From assembly GCF_024764835.1 (NCBI RefSeq), contig NZ_JALIGE010000069.1, forward strand, positions 124,001 through 188,000: a DNA stretch of 64,000 bases. The letters run 5' to 3'. The position numbers and the translations under genes were made by a program. The stretch is from Scandinavium hiltneri. GTDB lineage: Bacteria; Pseudomonadota; Gammaproteobacteria; Enterobacterales; Enterobacteriaceae. Below, one piece after another: positions 1 through 9,447 of this stretch (its first letter is position 1; the number at the start of each line of letters is the position of its first letter). Below the pieces are notes generated by a model. That model was not told the DNA's origin. It did no database searches and saw only the letters and a list, made by a program, of their open reading frames with translations.

Positions 1-145
1 CCCATAGGATGTACCAGAAGAACAGGAATGGCAGTCCGAACACGGTTGGCTCAATACGGTTACCAATCAGGGCGCCAGGCCAGGTCATGGCCAGAGTGCA
101 TAGCGTGAAATGCAGCACGATCAACGTGTTATAGGTCTTTGTCAT
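1..145 (-). CDS. DUF3311-like small membrane protein (3' end outside the window)
   Basis: Only the first 48 codons are inside the window, reading leftwards from an ATG at 145-143. The visible part has a hydrophobic N-terminal helix, the motif TWPGALIGNR, and a second hydrophobic stretch with GLPFLFFWYILW. That pattern resembles DUF3311 proteins, which are about 60-80 residues and usually precede a sodium:solute symporter gene. The symporter would lie outside this window, so this is inference. The gene is divergent from the LysR gene at 289 across about 143 bases, the usual layout for a LysR regulator and its target. Confidence 0.55.
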   Translation of the reverse strand, partial: MTKTYNTLIVLHFTLCTLAMTWPGALIGNRIEPTVFGLPFLFFWYILW

Positions 146-239
146 TATCTGGACTCGCTCGCTCAGCGCGAGGTAATGTGAATGGTGGTTCAACTATAGT
201 CCAGCCGATATATAGTAAATATATTGTTAATCGATATCT

Positions 240-260
240 GGTATGCTTATTTGGCATACC
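240..260. promoter_or_regulatory. Palindrome, candidate LysR operator
   Basis: GGTATGC and GCATACC form a perfect 7-base inverted repeat separated by 7 bases. It lies in the divergent region, ending 28 bases before the LysR start codon at 289. Its size and symmetry fit a LysR-type operator. Binding is inferred. Confidence 0.45.
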
Positions 261-288
261 GTATCAGAAACCAAAAAGAGTGAGAGTC

Positions 289-1227
289 ATGGATTTCCGT
301 CAGCTGCGTTATTTTATTGCCGTGGTCGAGGAAGGCTCGGTGCTGGCTGCCAGTCGGCGCGTACATGTCGCCCAGCCAGCCCTGACCCGCCAGATTCACC
401 TTCTTGAGGAAAGTCTGGGTGTCAGGCTATTCGAACGCCATGCCCGGGGTATGAAGCTCACGGTAGCCGGGATGGCCTTATTTGAAGATGCTCAGGAGCT
501 GCTGGATCGCCGTGACCAAATCAGAGCAAGGCTCACGGCTTTGGATAGCGGGTTGACGGGAAAACTGGGACTGGGGATCACCGTGACCCAGCTATGGTTT
601 CCCCAAGTTGCCACATTACTTGGCGACTATCGTCGCCGCTATCCCGGTGTGGCCCTTGAAGTCTTCCCGTTACTCTCAGGCCCGCAGCTGGATCGACTTC
701 GTGTGGAGCGCCTGGATGCGGGTATTCTCTATCTTGATAATGGCAAGATTCCGGGGCTTGATGCTCGCCTCCTGCATCGCGATTATCTGGTTCTGGCTGT
801 GCATGAACATTCCCCGTGGGCCAGCCAGCCTCCCCGAACACTCGCGCAACTGCAGGACGAAGATTTTATTGAGGGCTTTCGCCAGGCTTCACCTGTTTTT
901 TTCGATCGCATGCAAGCACACTTTGCGCGTCACAACTTTCAGCCACGCGTCGTGCAGTATGGTGCCGATAACCTGGCGCTGCTCAGTATGGTCGCCGCGG
1001 GATTAGGGATAGCGATTGTTCCCGCGACCAGCGGCTACCATCCAGTCCCGAGAGTCCGTTTTTTGCGTCTTCCTGAACTTGACGACTGCGATATGCCATT
1101 GTGGTTTGCCTGGCGGACTGGAAACGATTCACCCGCTTTGCGCAATCTGATAAGCCTGGTTGAGGCGAGGAAATTATCACTCCCCTCAAATAATCCAACA
1201 TGTAGGCCTGCGGGAAAGAAAATCTAA
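289..1227 (+). CDS. LysR-family transcriptional regulator
   Basis: The protein is 312 residues when started at the ATG at 289, which begins MDFRQLRYFIAVVEEGSV, the usual N-terminus of the family. The open frame extends upstream to 139, but those 50 residues look like translated non-coding DNA. The N-terminal winged helix-turn-helix (about residues 1-60) contains QPALTRQIHLLEE, and the rest matches the periplasmic-binding-like effector domain. It most resembles the BenM/CatM group of aromatic-acid regulators, but the ligand cannot be read from sequence. It is divergent from the DUF3311 gene and a palindrome lies between them, so it probably controls that transporter operon and itself. Confidence 0.85.
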   Translation: MDFRQLRYFIAVVEEGSVLAASRRVHVAQPALTRQIHLLEESLGVRLFERHARGMKLTVAGMALFEDAQELLDRRDQIRARLTALDSGLTGKLGLGITVTQLWFPQVATLLGDYRRRYPGVALEVFPLLSGPQLDRLRVERLDAGILYLDNGKIPGLDARLLHRDYLVLAVHEHSPWASQPPRTLAQLQDEDFIEGFRQASPVFFDRMQAHFARHNFQPRVVQYGADNLALLSMVAAGLGIAIVPATSGYHPVPRVRFLRLPELDDCDMPLWFAWRTGNDSPALRNLISLVEARKLSLPSNNPTCRPAGKKI

Positions 1228-1328
1228 TTAATTCACGGGTTTTCGCAAATAATATAAATTAAATGATGATTTAGATTAACTAAACCAACAAACGAAATTG
1301 TCACAGAAGATCTATTTTTATGCTGACG

Positions 1329-2228
1329 TCAGACGGGGTATTCATTCCTGTCGACAGCAGCAGTGGCAGTGAGCCAATCCCGGAAGCGCCTGCTCATTCG
1401 TTGTAAAACAGCCGATTCATCATACACAAGGTAGTAAGCGACTGGAGAGTCAACAGACACTCTTAACGGGTTGATAAGTGAGCCATTTTTAATCTCATCT
1501 CGGACCAGTGCACTCCGGATAAGGGCGATACCTTTTCCTGCCAGGGCGGCCTCCAGAACACCATTAGAATCAACAAAAACAGGACCTCTGTCCGTATCGG
1601 CCCCAGAGAAACCTACCGCATTAAACCAGATCGCCCAGTCCATCCGGTGCTCATCATGCAGCAATGTATAGCGGGTGATATCCAGTGCTGAAGAGAGAGG
1701 ATGCTCGCGGGGAATAAGACGGGGGCTGCATACAGGCCACAGGCAGTCGTTCAGGAGACATTCTGATTCCAGGCCAGGATAACGGCCAGTACCGTGCCTT
1801 ACAGCGAAGTCGATCCCCTCCGACAGCAAATCCACACGCCGGTTAGTGGTGCTGATTTGCACTTCCACGCCGGGGTTTTCTTTTTCAAAGACTGGCAGTC
1901 GGGGCAGCAGCCACTGGATCGCAAAGCCACGGGTACAACTGATGGTAATTTTATTGGGTTTGCCTTCATTCATCAGACGCTGTGTTGCTTCCGCAATCTG
2001 GCTGAATGCCGGCCGGATGGCACGCAAATAGATCCGGGCTTCATCGGTCAGCTCAAGACTTCGAGCACTGCGGATGAAGAGACGCATGCTGGTCATATCT
2101 TCCAGTTTCGCAATTTGCTGGCTGACAGCACTGGAGGTAACACACAGTTCTTCCGCTGCTTTTTTCATGCTTAAGTGCCTGCCTGCCGATTCAAAGCACA
2201 TTAGTGCATGTAAAGGTGGTAATTTCAT
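1329..2228 (-). CDS. LysR-family regulator, GcvA-like
   Basis: This 299-residue protein begins MKLPPLHALMCFESAGRHLS, the GcvA-type N-terminus, with the helix-turn-helix AAEELCVTSSAVSQQIAKLE at about residues 24-43. The remainder is an effector-binding domain. It is divergently arranged with the DMT transporter at 2366 across a 137-base AT-rich gap, which suggests it regulates that exporter. Inducer unknown. The LysR family assignment is firm; the GcvA-like subgroup rests on the N-terminal pattern. Confidence 0.85.
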   Translation of the reverse strand: MKLPPLHALMCFESAGRHLSMKKAAEELCVTSSAVSQQIAKLEDMTSMRLFIRSARSLELTDEARIYLRAIRPAFSQIAEATQRLMNEGKPNKITISCTRGFAIQWLLPRLPVFEKENPGVEVQISTTNRRVDLLSEGIDFAVRHGTGRYPGLESECLLNDCLWPVCSPRLIPREHPLSSALDITRYTLLHDEHRMDWAIWFNAVGFSGADTDRGPVFVDSNGVLEAALAGKGIALIRSALVRDEIKNGSLINPLRVSVDSPVAYYLVYDESAVLQRMSRRFRDWLTATAAVDRNEYPV

Positions 2229-2365
2229 AATCTGGTTGTTCTCATGAATTAGTTTATCTTAAGTATAAAAGAAAATATTGTTTGTGTGTTTTATGACATG
2301 CTCTTAAAGTTTTTTAAATTTTCCCATGTATACAATATTATATTTTTAATAAAAGGGGTGTCGAA

Positions 2366-3280
2366 ATGCGTACTGCAGATTATATCCGTTTAATACTACT
2401 TGCAGCTATATGGGGGGCGAGCTTTTTATTTATGCGCATTGCCGCATCTGAATTCGGTGCAATTAACACCGCTTTTTTACGGGTGTTCTTCGGGTTTCTC
2501 GGGCTCGCTTTTATCCTTTTAATTCTAAAGTCATCCGTTAAGTTCGAGGGTAAATTTAAACACTCTCTTATTTTAGGTGTAATTAATTCAGGGCTACCTT
2601 TTTTCATGTACTGTCTCGCAGCCAGATGGTTACCTGCCGGATATTCTGCCATTCTGAATGCTACTACCCCGTTAATGGGAGCGCTGACTGGATTTGCCTT
2701 TTTCGGAGAAAAACTGTCAACGCGTAAATGGGGCGGTGTGATCCTTGGGCTGATAGGCATTATGGTTATTACCACCGTCGGAGAATCACGTTCCAACGAT
2801 GAAACGATAGCAGGTGTGGTGGCCTGCCTTATGGCTACCGGATGTTATGGTGTGGCTGGTTTTCTGACCCGGAGCTGGATCTTAAATAAGGGAGGGCTGG
2901 ATCCAAAAACCGTTGCCTTTGGTAGCCAGATTGGAGCCACTCTGTTCTTACTGCCTTTCTTTATCTGGAGCACCACAACCGGCCCTTCAATTGACTGGCT
3001 TCAGGGAGAGGTGTGGGCGAGTATACTGGCTGTCGGGATTATTTGTACTGCCTTTGCCTATATACTGTATTTTCGCCTTATTGCTGATATTGGCCCGCTG
3101 CGCACTCTCACAGTCACCTTTTTGATCCCCCCGTTTGCCGTGCTCTGGGGCTATCTGGCGTTGGGTGAGACCATTAATGAAGGGTTTATTATCGGCGCGC
3201 TCATTGTGTGTGTTTCAGTGTGGCTGGTAGTCACTCCGGGAAAAAATACCGCTGCCATGAAAAGCGAAGTGACAAAATAA
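2366..3280 (+). CDS. DMT superfamily (EamA) transporter
   Basis: A 304-residue integral membrane protein with about ten hydrophobic segments arranged as two EamA repeats. The first starts with LILLAAIWGASFLFMRIA, the classical EamA entry motif, and the second starts near residue 150. Family members export amino acids, metabolites or drugs across the inner membrane. SD-like AAAAGGGG precedes the ATG. Base composition is more AT-rich than in most of the window, as is its 5' region, which hints at separate acquisition of this transporter with its divergent LysR partner. Substrate unknown. Confidence 0.85.
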   Translation: MRTADYIRLILLAAIWGASFLFMRIAASEFGAINTAFLRVFFGFLGLAFILLILKSSVKFEGKFKHSLILGVINSGLPFFMYCLAARWLPAGYSAILNATTPLMGALTGFAFFGEKLSTRKWGGVILGLIGIMVITTVGESRSNDETIAGVVACLMATGCYGVAGFLTRSWILNKGGLDPKTVAFGSQIGATLFLLPFFIWSTTTGPSIDWLQGEVWASILAVGIICTAFAYILYFRLIADIGPLRTLTVTFLIPPFAVLWGYLALGETINEGFIIGALIVCVSVWLVVTPGKNTAAMKSEVTK

Positions 3281-3498
3281 GAGTATAGCTGACGACAATG
3301 TTCCGGGAGCGGGTATCGATAAAGTCTATGGTGCAGCAGACAACTGGAACAAGTGGCCAAATTCAGCAAACCACTTCAATTCCGCTGGCTTATGCTGCAC
3401 TCCTTATCACAAATTTTAATTTTACGGACCGACCCTAATAACAAAACGCACAATGCATTAGGCACTGCGGGGTGAAAGAATGACGTTAACTGCAGGTA

Positions 3499-3828
3499 TT
3501 AATTGCAAATATACGGCGTGTTATTTTCGAAAAGCACTGGCCTGTACCCTGCTCTTACTGCAAACATCACGTTAGATCCCCCGGAGGCCTGCTTATAGAC
3601 GCCGACCTTAAAATCGTCATTGGCATCACGGGTGGATTGCAGCTCTAAGTAGGTGTTATTGACTCTTAGGGTCTTCGGGAAAAGCGTGACATCGATCTGG
3701 TATGTCGTTCCATCATTTGAAGCACAGGAGAGCATTGACCCGCTTGATTCGGCAAAAACGCCTGCGATACCCGACACAGGAATTCCTGCCATCACCACGC
3801 CTAACACCAGTATTGTTCTAAATTTCAC
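3499..3828 (-). CDS. Small secreted protein of unknown function
   Basis: A 109-residue protein with a clear Sec signal peptide (MKFRTILVLGVVMAGIPVSG, cleavage probably after about residue 23) and a polar mature part with two cysteines, one near residue 35 and one next to the C-terminus, which could form a disulfide. The start codon is GTG (3828-3826), chosen because AAGGAGG sits five bases upstream. It stands alone between the DMT transporter and the aldehyde dehydrogenase pseudogene. I do not recognise the family. A periplasmic or surface location is inferred from the signal peptide only. The 218 bases between it and the DMT gene hold no supported gene. Confidence 0.6.
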   Translation of the reverse strand: MKFRTILVLGVVMAGIPVSGIAGVFAESSGSMLSCASNDGTTYQIDVTLFPKTLRVNNTYLELQSTRDANDDFKVGVYKQASGGSNVMFAVRAGYRPVLFENNTPYICN

Positions 3829-3998
3829 AAAACCCTCCTTAAAAGAAAACCGTGCAATCTACAGGGATTAATGGGTTCGTTATGGGCTTTTAATGCTTAA
3901 CTCCCTGTTAAAATAAAGTGTGCGATTAACGCCCGGCATCTGGCCTTCTCTCCACCACTCTCTACACTCATTTCGTCAACCAGATCAACGAGGTAAGC

Positions 3999-4704
3999 AT
4001 GACTGTCATCTGTCCCCTGTTTATTGCCGGTAAGTCGGTGATGGCTGAAAACCAGCGCACCTTTGAACGGCATAATCCTGTTAACGATGCCGTTGCCAGT
4101 CGGGCGGCGGCGGCCAGCGTCAATGATGCTGTCCGGGCTGCAGACGCAGCCGCCAAAGCGTTTCTTACATGGCGCGACACCACGCCTGCGCTTCGCCGCA
4201 GTCTTCTGCTAAACGCTACCGATGAACTGGAAAAACGCAGCGAGCAGTTCGTGACCGTGATGGCGGCTGAAACCGGTGCGACGCCGCACTGGGCGGGCTT
4301 TAACGTCCATCTGGGCGCAGAGGTACTGCGTGAAGCCGCCACGCTGATTGACGGCGACACCCGTGAAATGCGCCTGTGGCGCCGAAGAATCCTTTGGGCC
4401 GGTGAAAGCTATTATTCCCGCCAGTGGCGACGCGGAATTGTTGGCTATCGCCAATGAGAGCGAGTACGGCCTTTCTTCCGCGGTCTACAGCCGTGATACC
4501 GCCAGAGCGTGGAACGTGGCGCAGAATCTGCAATCCGGCATCTGCCACATTAATGGCCCCACTGTTCACGACGAGGCACAAATGCCGTTTGGCGGCTGCA
4601 AATCTTCTGGCTATGGCCGTTTCGGTGGCCGCGCGGGCATTCATGAATTCACTGAACTGCGCTGGATAACACTGCAAACCACGCCGCGTCAACTGCCCTT
4701 CTGA
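3999..4704 (+). pseudogene. Aldehyde dehydrogenase (vanillin/salicylaldehyde type), internally deleted
   Basis: The first frame from the ATG at 3999 encodes a typical ALDH N-terminus of about 120 residues (FIAGKSVMAENQRTFERHNP ... AAETGATPHWAGFNVHL ... VLREAATLID). At about 4360-4385 the match jumps to another frame, which carries the C-terminal piece starting EESFGPVKAIIP and containing GICHINGPTVHDEAQMPFGG, ending at 4704. The roughly 240 residues between them, including the cofactor-binding domain and the catalytic Glu and Cys, are missing. A normal member has about 480 residues. This is a deletion plus frame change, so the gene is dead. The N- and C-terminal remains look like vanillin or salicylaldehyde dehydrogenases. 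The stop overlaps the 3' end of the opposing hydrolase gene by 16 bases. Confidence 0.85.
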
Positions 4705-5453
4705 GCAAAAATTTGCCCTAATACCGCCGCCAGCGCAGACGGATTTTCCCAGGACATGGAGTGTCCTGCTTCAGGCACAATATGCAGCGGGATCCCGGCG
4801 TTGACTACCGCAGCTGCATCGTCATCCGGTAATGAGCGTTCACCGAATATCAACGCCCGTTCGCAGCCAAGGGCAAGAAAGCGCGCCATCCACGAGGGCG
4901 ACACGCCTTCGACCAGGCTTTTTGCCCCGCGCCACATTGCCCAGGGCGCGACATTTTGCAGACATCCTCTCCAGGGTGTTTTGTCATTGGCGAGGATCCT
5001 TTCATAGCTCCGGGCAACAAATTCTGATTCGGGTTCCGCGACAACCAGTCGACTGTAGAAGCCACCGCCAGACTGAAAATTAGGCTCAGAGACGGCTAAT
5101 GTGTGCAGATGCTGCCCTAACCGCTCCGCCACTTCAATCGCGATGCTGCCGCCCATGCTATGGCCGTAGAGATCAAGTTGGCTCAGACCCAGGGAATCAA
5201 TGACTTCCATCACCACCGCTGCTTGCTGAGTGGTAGAAAAATCGAAGTCATGGGGTTTATCGCTGTAGCCGCTGCCGGGCAAATCAATCAGGATTGTGCG
5301 TCGTTCGCGCAATGCGGGTTCGGTAACGATGCGCGGATACTCATAGGAAGAGGCGCACCCTAAGCCGTGGATAAACACTACCGGGATGCCGTTGCCGGGA
5401 AAATCGTGCCAGCGCACGGTGGCGCCAGCAATAACAGAACTGAGACTGTGCAT
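4689..5453 (-). CDS. Alpha/beta-fold hydrolase
   Basis: A 254-residue cytosolic hydrolase. The oxyanion motif HGLG is at residues 29-32, the nucleophile elbow GHSMGG at 97-102 (Ser99), and the catalytic His is probably His231 in EAGHSMSW. There is no signal peptide. The ATG at 5453 is preceded by GAGAGGGAG. A LexA-like palindrome lies at 5474-5493, about 20 bases upstream of the start, so the gene may be damage-inducible. Substrate cannot be predicted; esterase, lipase or C-C hydrolase roles are all possible. The neighbour is the dead aldehyde dehydrogenase, so the two may once have formed an aromatic-compound pathway. Confidence 0.8.
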   Translation of the reverse strand: MHSLSSVIAGATVRWHDFPGNGIPVVFIHGLGCASSYEYPRIVTEPALRERRTILIDLPGSGYSDKPHDFDFSTTQQAAVVMEVIDSLGLSQLDLYGHSMGGSIAIEVAERLGQHLHTLAVSEPNFQSGGGFYSRLVVAEPESEFVARSYERILANDKTPWRGCLQNVAPWAMWRGAKSLVEGVSPSWMARFLALGCERALIFGERSLPDDDAAAVVNAGIPLHIVPEAGHSMSWENPSALAAVLGQIFAQKGS

Positions 5454-5473
5454 GGGTTGCTCCCTCTCTTATT

Positions 5474-5493
5474 GACTGTATTTTTATACAGTA
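5474..5493. promoter_or_regulatory. LexA (SOS) box-like palindrome
   Basis: CTGTATTTTTATACAG has the exact CTG-N10-CAG form of enterobacterial SOS boxes, and the 20-base site matches the consensus TACTGTATATATATACAGTA at 17 positions. Read leftwards it lies just upstream of the alpha/beta hydrolase start at 5453 and downstream of ortT. The flanks extend the symmetry imperfectly (TTATTGA on the left arm, TCAATAA on the right), so another palindrome-binding repressor is the alternative. Confidence 0.6.
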
Positions 5494-5524
5494 TCAATAA
5501 AGAAATGGCGAGCCCCGGTCCGGA

Positions 5525-5698
5525 TCAGAACATCGATAACAACAGTGCGACCGGAAAGCTAAACGGCCAGGTGGCACCAATCAACACGGTGGCAATCAGG
5601 CGGATACGCTTGCTCTCTTTGGTGAGAAACCACGTGATGAAGGCGCTGATGGAAGCCATTACGGCGTAGAAAATCAGCATGTGCTGGTAAAGCGTCAT
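5525..5698 (-). CDS. ortT: OrtT/GhoT-family small membrane toxin
   Basis: A 57-residue protein starting MTLYQHMLIFYAVMASISAF and ending GATWPFSFPVALLLSMF. Length and residues match OrtT (YdcX) of E. coli and the related type V toxin GhoT: two membrane helices and the conserved TWP-S-PVALL-S-F tail. OrtT is described as an orphan membrane toxin tied to the stringent response. No GhoS-like antitoxin gene is visible beside it. Its place beside yncL matches the E. coli order. It reads leftwards towards the LexA-like box and the hydrolase. Confidence 0.85.
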   Translation of the reverse strand: MTLYQHMLIFYAVMASISAFITWFLTKESKRIRLIATVLIGATWPFSFPVALLLSMF

Positions 5699-5880
5699 GG
5701 GAAAAACCGATCCGTATCAAAAAAATTCGCGCGCAATATGCCATTTTTTTTGACGTGTATCAAATTTTTACATTTCACTTCGACTGACCGCCCAGGTTAT
5801 GTAAAAACAGACTTTGTCTGATTGCGAACCCTCTGGCTGACGACTATATCAATAGAGGCCGATAAAAAGAGGAAGGCGTT

Positions 5881-5973
5881 ATGGAAGTGTCGAGCAGAAC
5901 CGTGTTCCTGATTAATCTCTTTGCAGCCGTTGCCCTTATTAGCCTGTTGTCGATTCGCTTTGGCTGGCTTTAA
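5881..5973 (+). CDS. yncL: YncL, 30-residue single-pass membrane peptide
   Basis: The ATG at 5881 opens a 30-residue frame beginning MEVSSRTVFLINLFAAVALI and ending SIRFGWL. This closely matches E. coli YncL (31 residues), a one-helix inner-membrane peptide of unknown function. AGAGGAAGG lies just upstream as a ribosome-binding site. A hairpin at 6019-6040 follows. In E. coli yncL lies next to ortT, as here, which supports the call. Confidence 0.8.
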   Translation: MEVSSRTVFLINLFAAVALISLLSIRFGWL

Positions 5974-6018
5974 AGATGCACAAATGACGGAGTAACAGCA
6001 AAGTCAGAGAGTTAATCC

Positions 6019-6050
6019 CGGTCACTTAATGGTGACCGGCATTATTTTAA
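6019..6050 (+). terminator. Hairpin downstream of yncL
   Basis: CCGGTCAC (6019-6026) pairs with GTGACCGG (6033-6040) and is followed by CATTATTTTA. The stem is strong but the T-tract is weak. It could end yncL on the plus strand and, read the other way, the bglB transcript whose stop codon is at 6058. Confidence 0.6.
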
Positions 6051-6057
6051 GGGCCCG

Positions 6058-7452
<1,395 letters not shown>

Positions 7453-7468
7453 CTGATTCTCCTTTGAT

Positions 7469-9313
7469 TTAACGAGTGACCGTTAAAAACGGCATCCCGC
7501 CCTGGATGGTGTGCTGGTCTGAGGCCTGAACAACAGCGGAGTAATCTTCACTGTTGCTGATGATAACCGGCGTAGCGAGATCGTATCCCGCATCAAGAAT
7601 AGCCTGCCGATCAAACTCGATCAGCAGATCGCCGGGTTTAATTTTGTCACCTATTTTGACGTGTGCGATGAAGTACTGTCCGTCGAGTTTGACGGTGTCG
7701 ATGCCGATGTGAATCAGCACTTCGATACCGCTTTCACTGAGTAAACCGATGGCGTGACGAGTCTGGAACAATGACGCCACTTCACCGTGGAACGGGGCGA
7801 TAACCTGACCCGTTAGCGGGATAATCGCCGCGCCCTGGCCAAGTAAACCGCTGGCAAAGGTGGCATCCGGCACCTGGTCCATCGCAAGAACCGTACCGCT
7901 CATCGGCGCCAGAATGTCGTTCTCACCGGCCACAGTGCCGGCAATCGTTTCTTGTCCATCCTTACGCGGCAGACCTGAAACCAGGGTCATCACGCAGGCT
8001 AACACCATCGATACCGCCGTCCCGATAATTGCACCCCACACGGTAAAATCCACCCCGTTCGGCGGAATAATCTGCGCAAAGGTGAAGACGCTGACCAAGC
8101 CGAAAGAGTAGACACTGGAGTGACAGAACCCGATGATTGCGCCTCCCACTGCTCCACCGATGCAGCCAAAAATGAAAGGTCGACGGCCAGGCAAGGTAAC
8201 GCCATACACGGCCGGTTCGGTGATGCCGAAAATACCGGCAGTCACTGCCGACCCAGCCAGCACTTTCATTTTCTTTTCCCGTGTGCGCAGGAGCACACCG
8301 AGCGTCGCCCCAACCTGTCCCATAACTGCAGGCAGCAGCAGCGGCGCTAAGGTGTCATGTCCGAGCACGCTGAGGTTGTTGATCATCAGCGGCACCAACC
8401 CCCAGTGCAGGCCAAAGATCACGCACACCTGCCAGATGCCGCCCATGACGGCCCCCGCCAGCCACGGCATGAAGGCATAAATCGCCTGATATCCCTGCGC
8501 CAGCACCTGACTCAACCAGATGGCCGCCGGACCAATTAGCAAGAACGTCAGCGGCACGGTGAGGACTAAACAAAACAGCGGCGTGAAGAAATTGCGCACT
8601 GCGGAGTGGAAAACCTGGTTAAAGCGTTTCTCCAGCCAGCAGCTGACCCACGCGGCAAAAATAATCGGGATAACCGAGGCACTGTAATTGATGAACGTAA
8701 TTGGGATGCCGAGGAAATGCTCAGTGACAGCACTCGCCTGAAAGGCCTGAATAACAACCGGGTGTGTCAGCGCCCCCCCTATCGCCATGGTCAGGAAAGG
8801 ACTGCCACCAAATTTTTTGCCTGCGGTGTAACCGAGTACCAACGGGAAGAAGTAAAACAGGCTATCGCTGGCGGCGAACCACAGCGTGTAGGTACCGCTG
8901 TTTTGGGTCAGCCAGCCACACACTACCGCCAGCGCCATCAGCCCTTTAAGTATCCCCGATGCGGCCATTACACCCAGGAACGGCGTGAAGATGCCGGATA
9001 TAACATCTATAAGCTGGTTGAGCAGATTCGTTTTTCCCACGGTTGACGCTGCTACGGTTTCGTCAGTGATCCCTGCTTCGGCACAAACCGCGTTATAGAC
9101 ATCGTGTACGTGGTTACCGATAACCACCTGAAACTGCCCGCCGCTTTCCACCACCATGATGACGCCAGGATTTTTTTTCAGCGCATCCGCGTTGGCCCGC
9201 TTACCGTCTTTCAGTTTGAAACGTAAACGCGTGGCACAGTGAACCAGATTGACGATATTCTCCCTTCCACCTACCTGGGCCAGAATATCCCGCGCAATCT
9301 CTTGATATTGCAT
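7469..9313 (-). CDS. bglF: Beta-glucoside PTS permease, EIIBCA
   Basis: A 614-residue fused PTS transporter. The EIIB domain (about 1-90) has the phosphorylation Cys26 in LVHCATRLRF. The EIIC membrane domain (about 105-450) has around ten hydrophobic segments and GITEPAVYG. The EIIA domain (about 475-614) carries His520 (RHAIGL) and phospho-His535 (LIHIGIDTV), 15 residues apart as in EIIA-Glc. It imports and phosphorylates beta-glucosides and, by analogy with BglF, phosphorylates and holds BglG inactive when substrate is absent. A RAT/terminator lies just upstream at 9374-9442. Confidence 0.93.
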   Translation of the reverse strand: MQYQEIARDILAQVGGRENIVNLVHCATRLRFKLKDGKRANADALKKNPGVIMVVESGGQFQVVIGNHVHDVYNAVCAEAGITDETVAASTVGKTNLLNQLIDVISGIFTPFLGVMAASGILKGLMALAVVCGWLTQNSGTYTLWFAASDSLFYFFPLVLGYTAGKKFGGSPFLTMAIGGALTHPVVIQAFQASAVTEHFLGIPITFINYSASVIPIIFAAWVSCWLEKRFNQVFHSAVRNFFTPLFCLVLTVPLTFLLIGPAAIWLSQVLAQGYQAIYAFMPWLAGAVMGGIWQVCVIFGLHWGLVPLMINNLSVLGHDTLAPLLLPAVMGQVGATLGVLLRTREKKMKVLAGSAVTAGIFGITEPAVYGVTLPGRRPFIFGCIGGAVGGAIIGFCHSSVYSFGLVSVFTFAQIIPPNGVDFTVWGAIIGTAVSMVLACVMTLVSGLPRKDGQETIAGTVAGENDILAPMSGTVLAMDQVPDATFASGLLGQGAAIIPLTGQVIAPFHGEVASLFQTRHAIGLLSESGIEVLIHIGIDTVKLDGQYFIAHVKIGDKIKPGDLLIEFDRQAILDAGYDLATPVIISNSEDYSAVVQASDQHTIQGGMPFLTVTR

Positions 9314-9373
9314 GATACTTTCCTTTCACCATTCGCCCGTCGGGCGTTATGTAGCCTGAGTTATATACAAAAA

Positions 9374-9417
9374 AACCTGACCTCAGCCACTCAACACAGA
9401 GGACCGATAGTCAGGTT
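9374..9417 (-). terminator. Antiterminator-controlled terminator between bglG and bglF
   Basis: On the minus strand the hairpin arms AACCTGAC (9417-9410) and GTCAGGTT (9381-9374) enclose a 28-base loop and run into a TTTTTTT tract. The first arm overlaps the RAT element, so binding of BglG to the RAT would block hairpin formation. Same design as E. coli bgl t2. Confidence 0.9.
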
Positions 9418-9442
9418 TTGCCTGCCGAAGCAGTAACAATCC
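9412..9442 (-). promoter_or_regulatory. RAT (ribonucleic antiterminator) site 2
   Basis: The minus strand reads GGATTGTTACTGC, then TTCG, then GCAGGCAAAACCTG, close to the classical BglG/SacY-family RAT. It lies directly after the bglG stop codon and overlaps the upstream arm of the terminator at 9374-9417, giving a second checkpoint before bglF and bglB. Confidence 0.92.
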
Positions 9443-9447
9443 TTTTT

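Noticed and set aside
3291..3410. A short plus-strand open frame reading like protein (VPGAGIDKVYGAADNWNKWP and following)
   Set aside because: It has no start codon with a ribosome site, is under 45 codons, and I could not match it to a family; possibly a remnant but not supportable.
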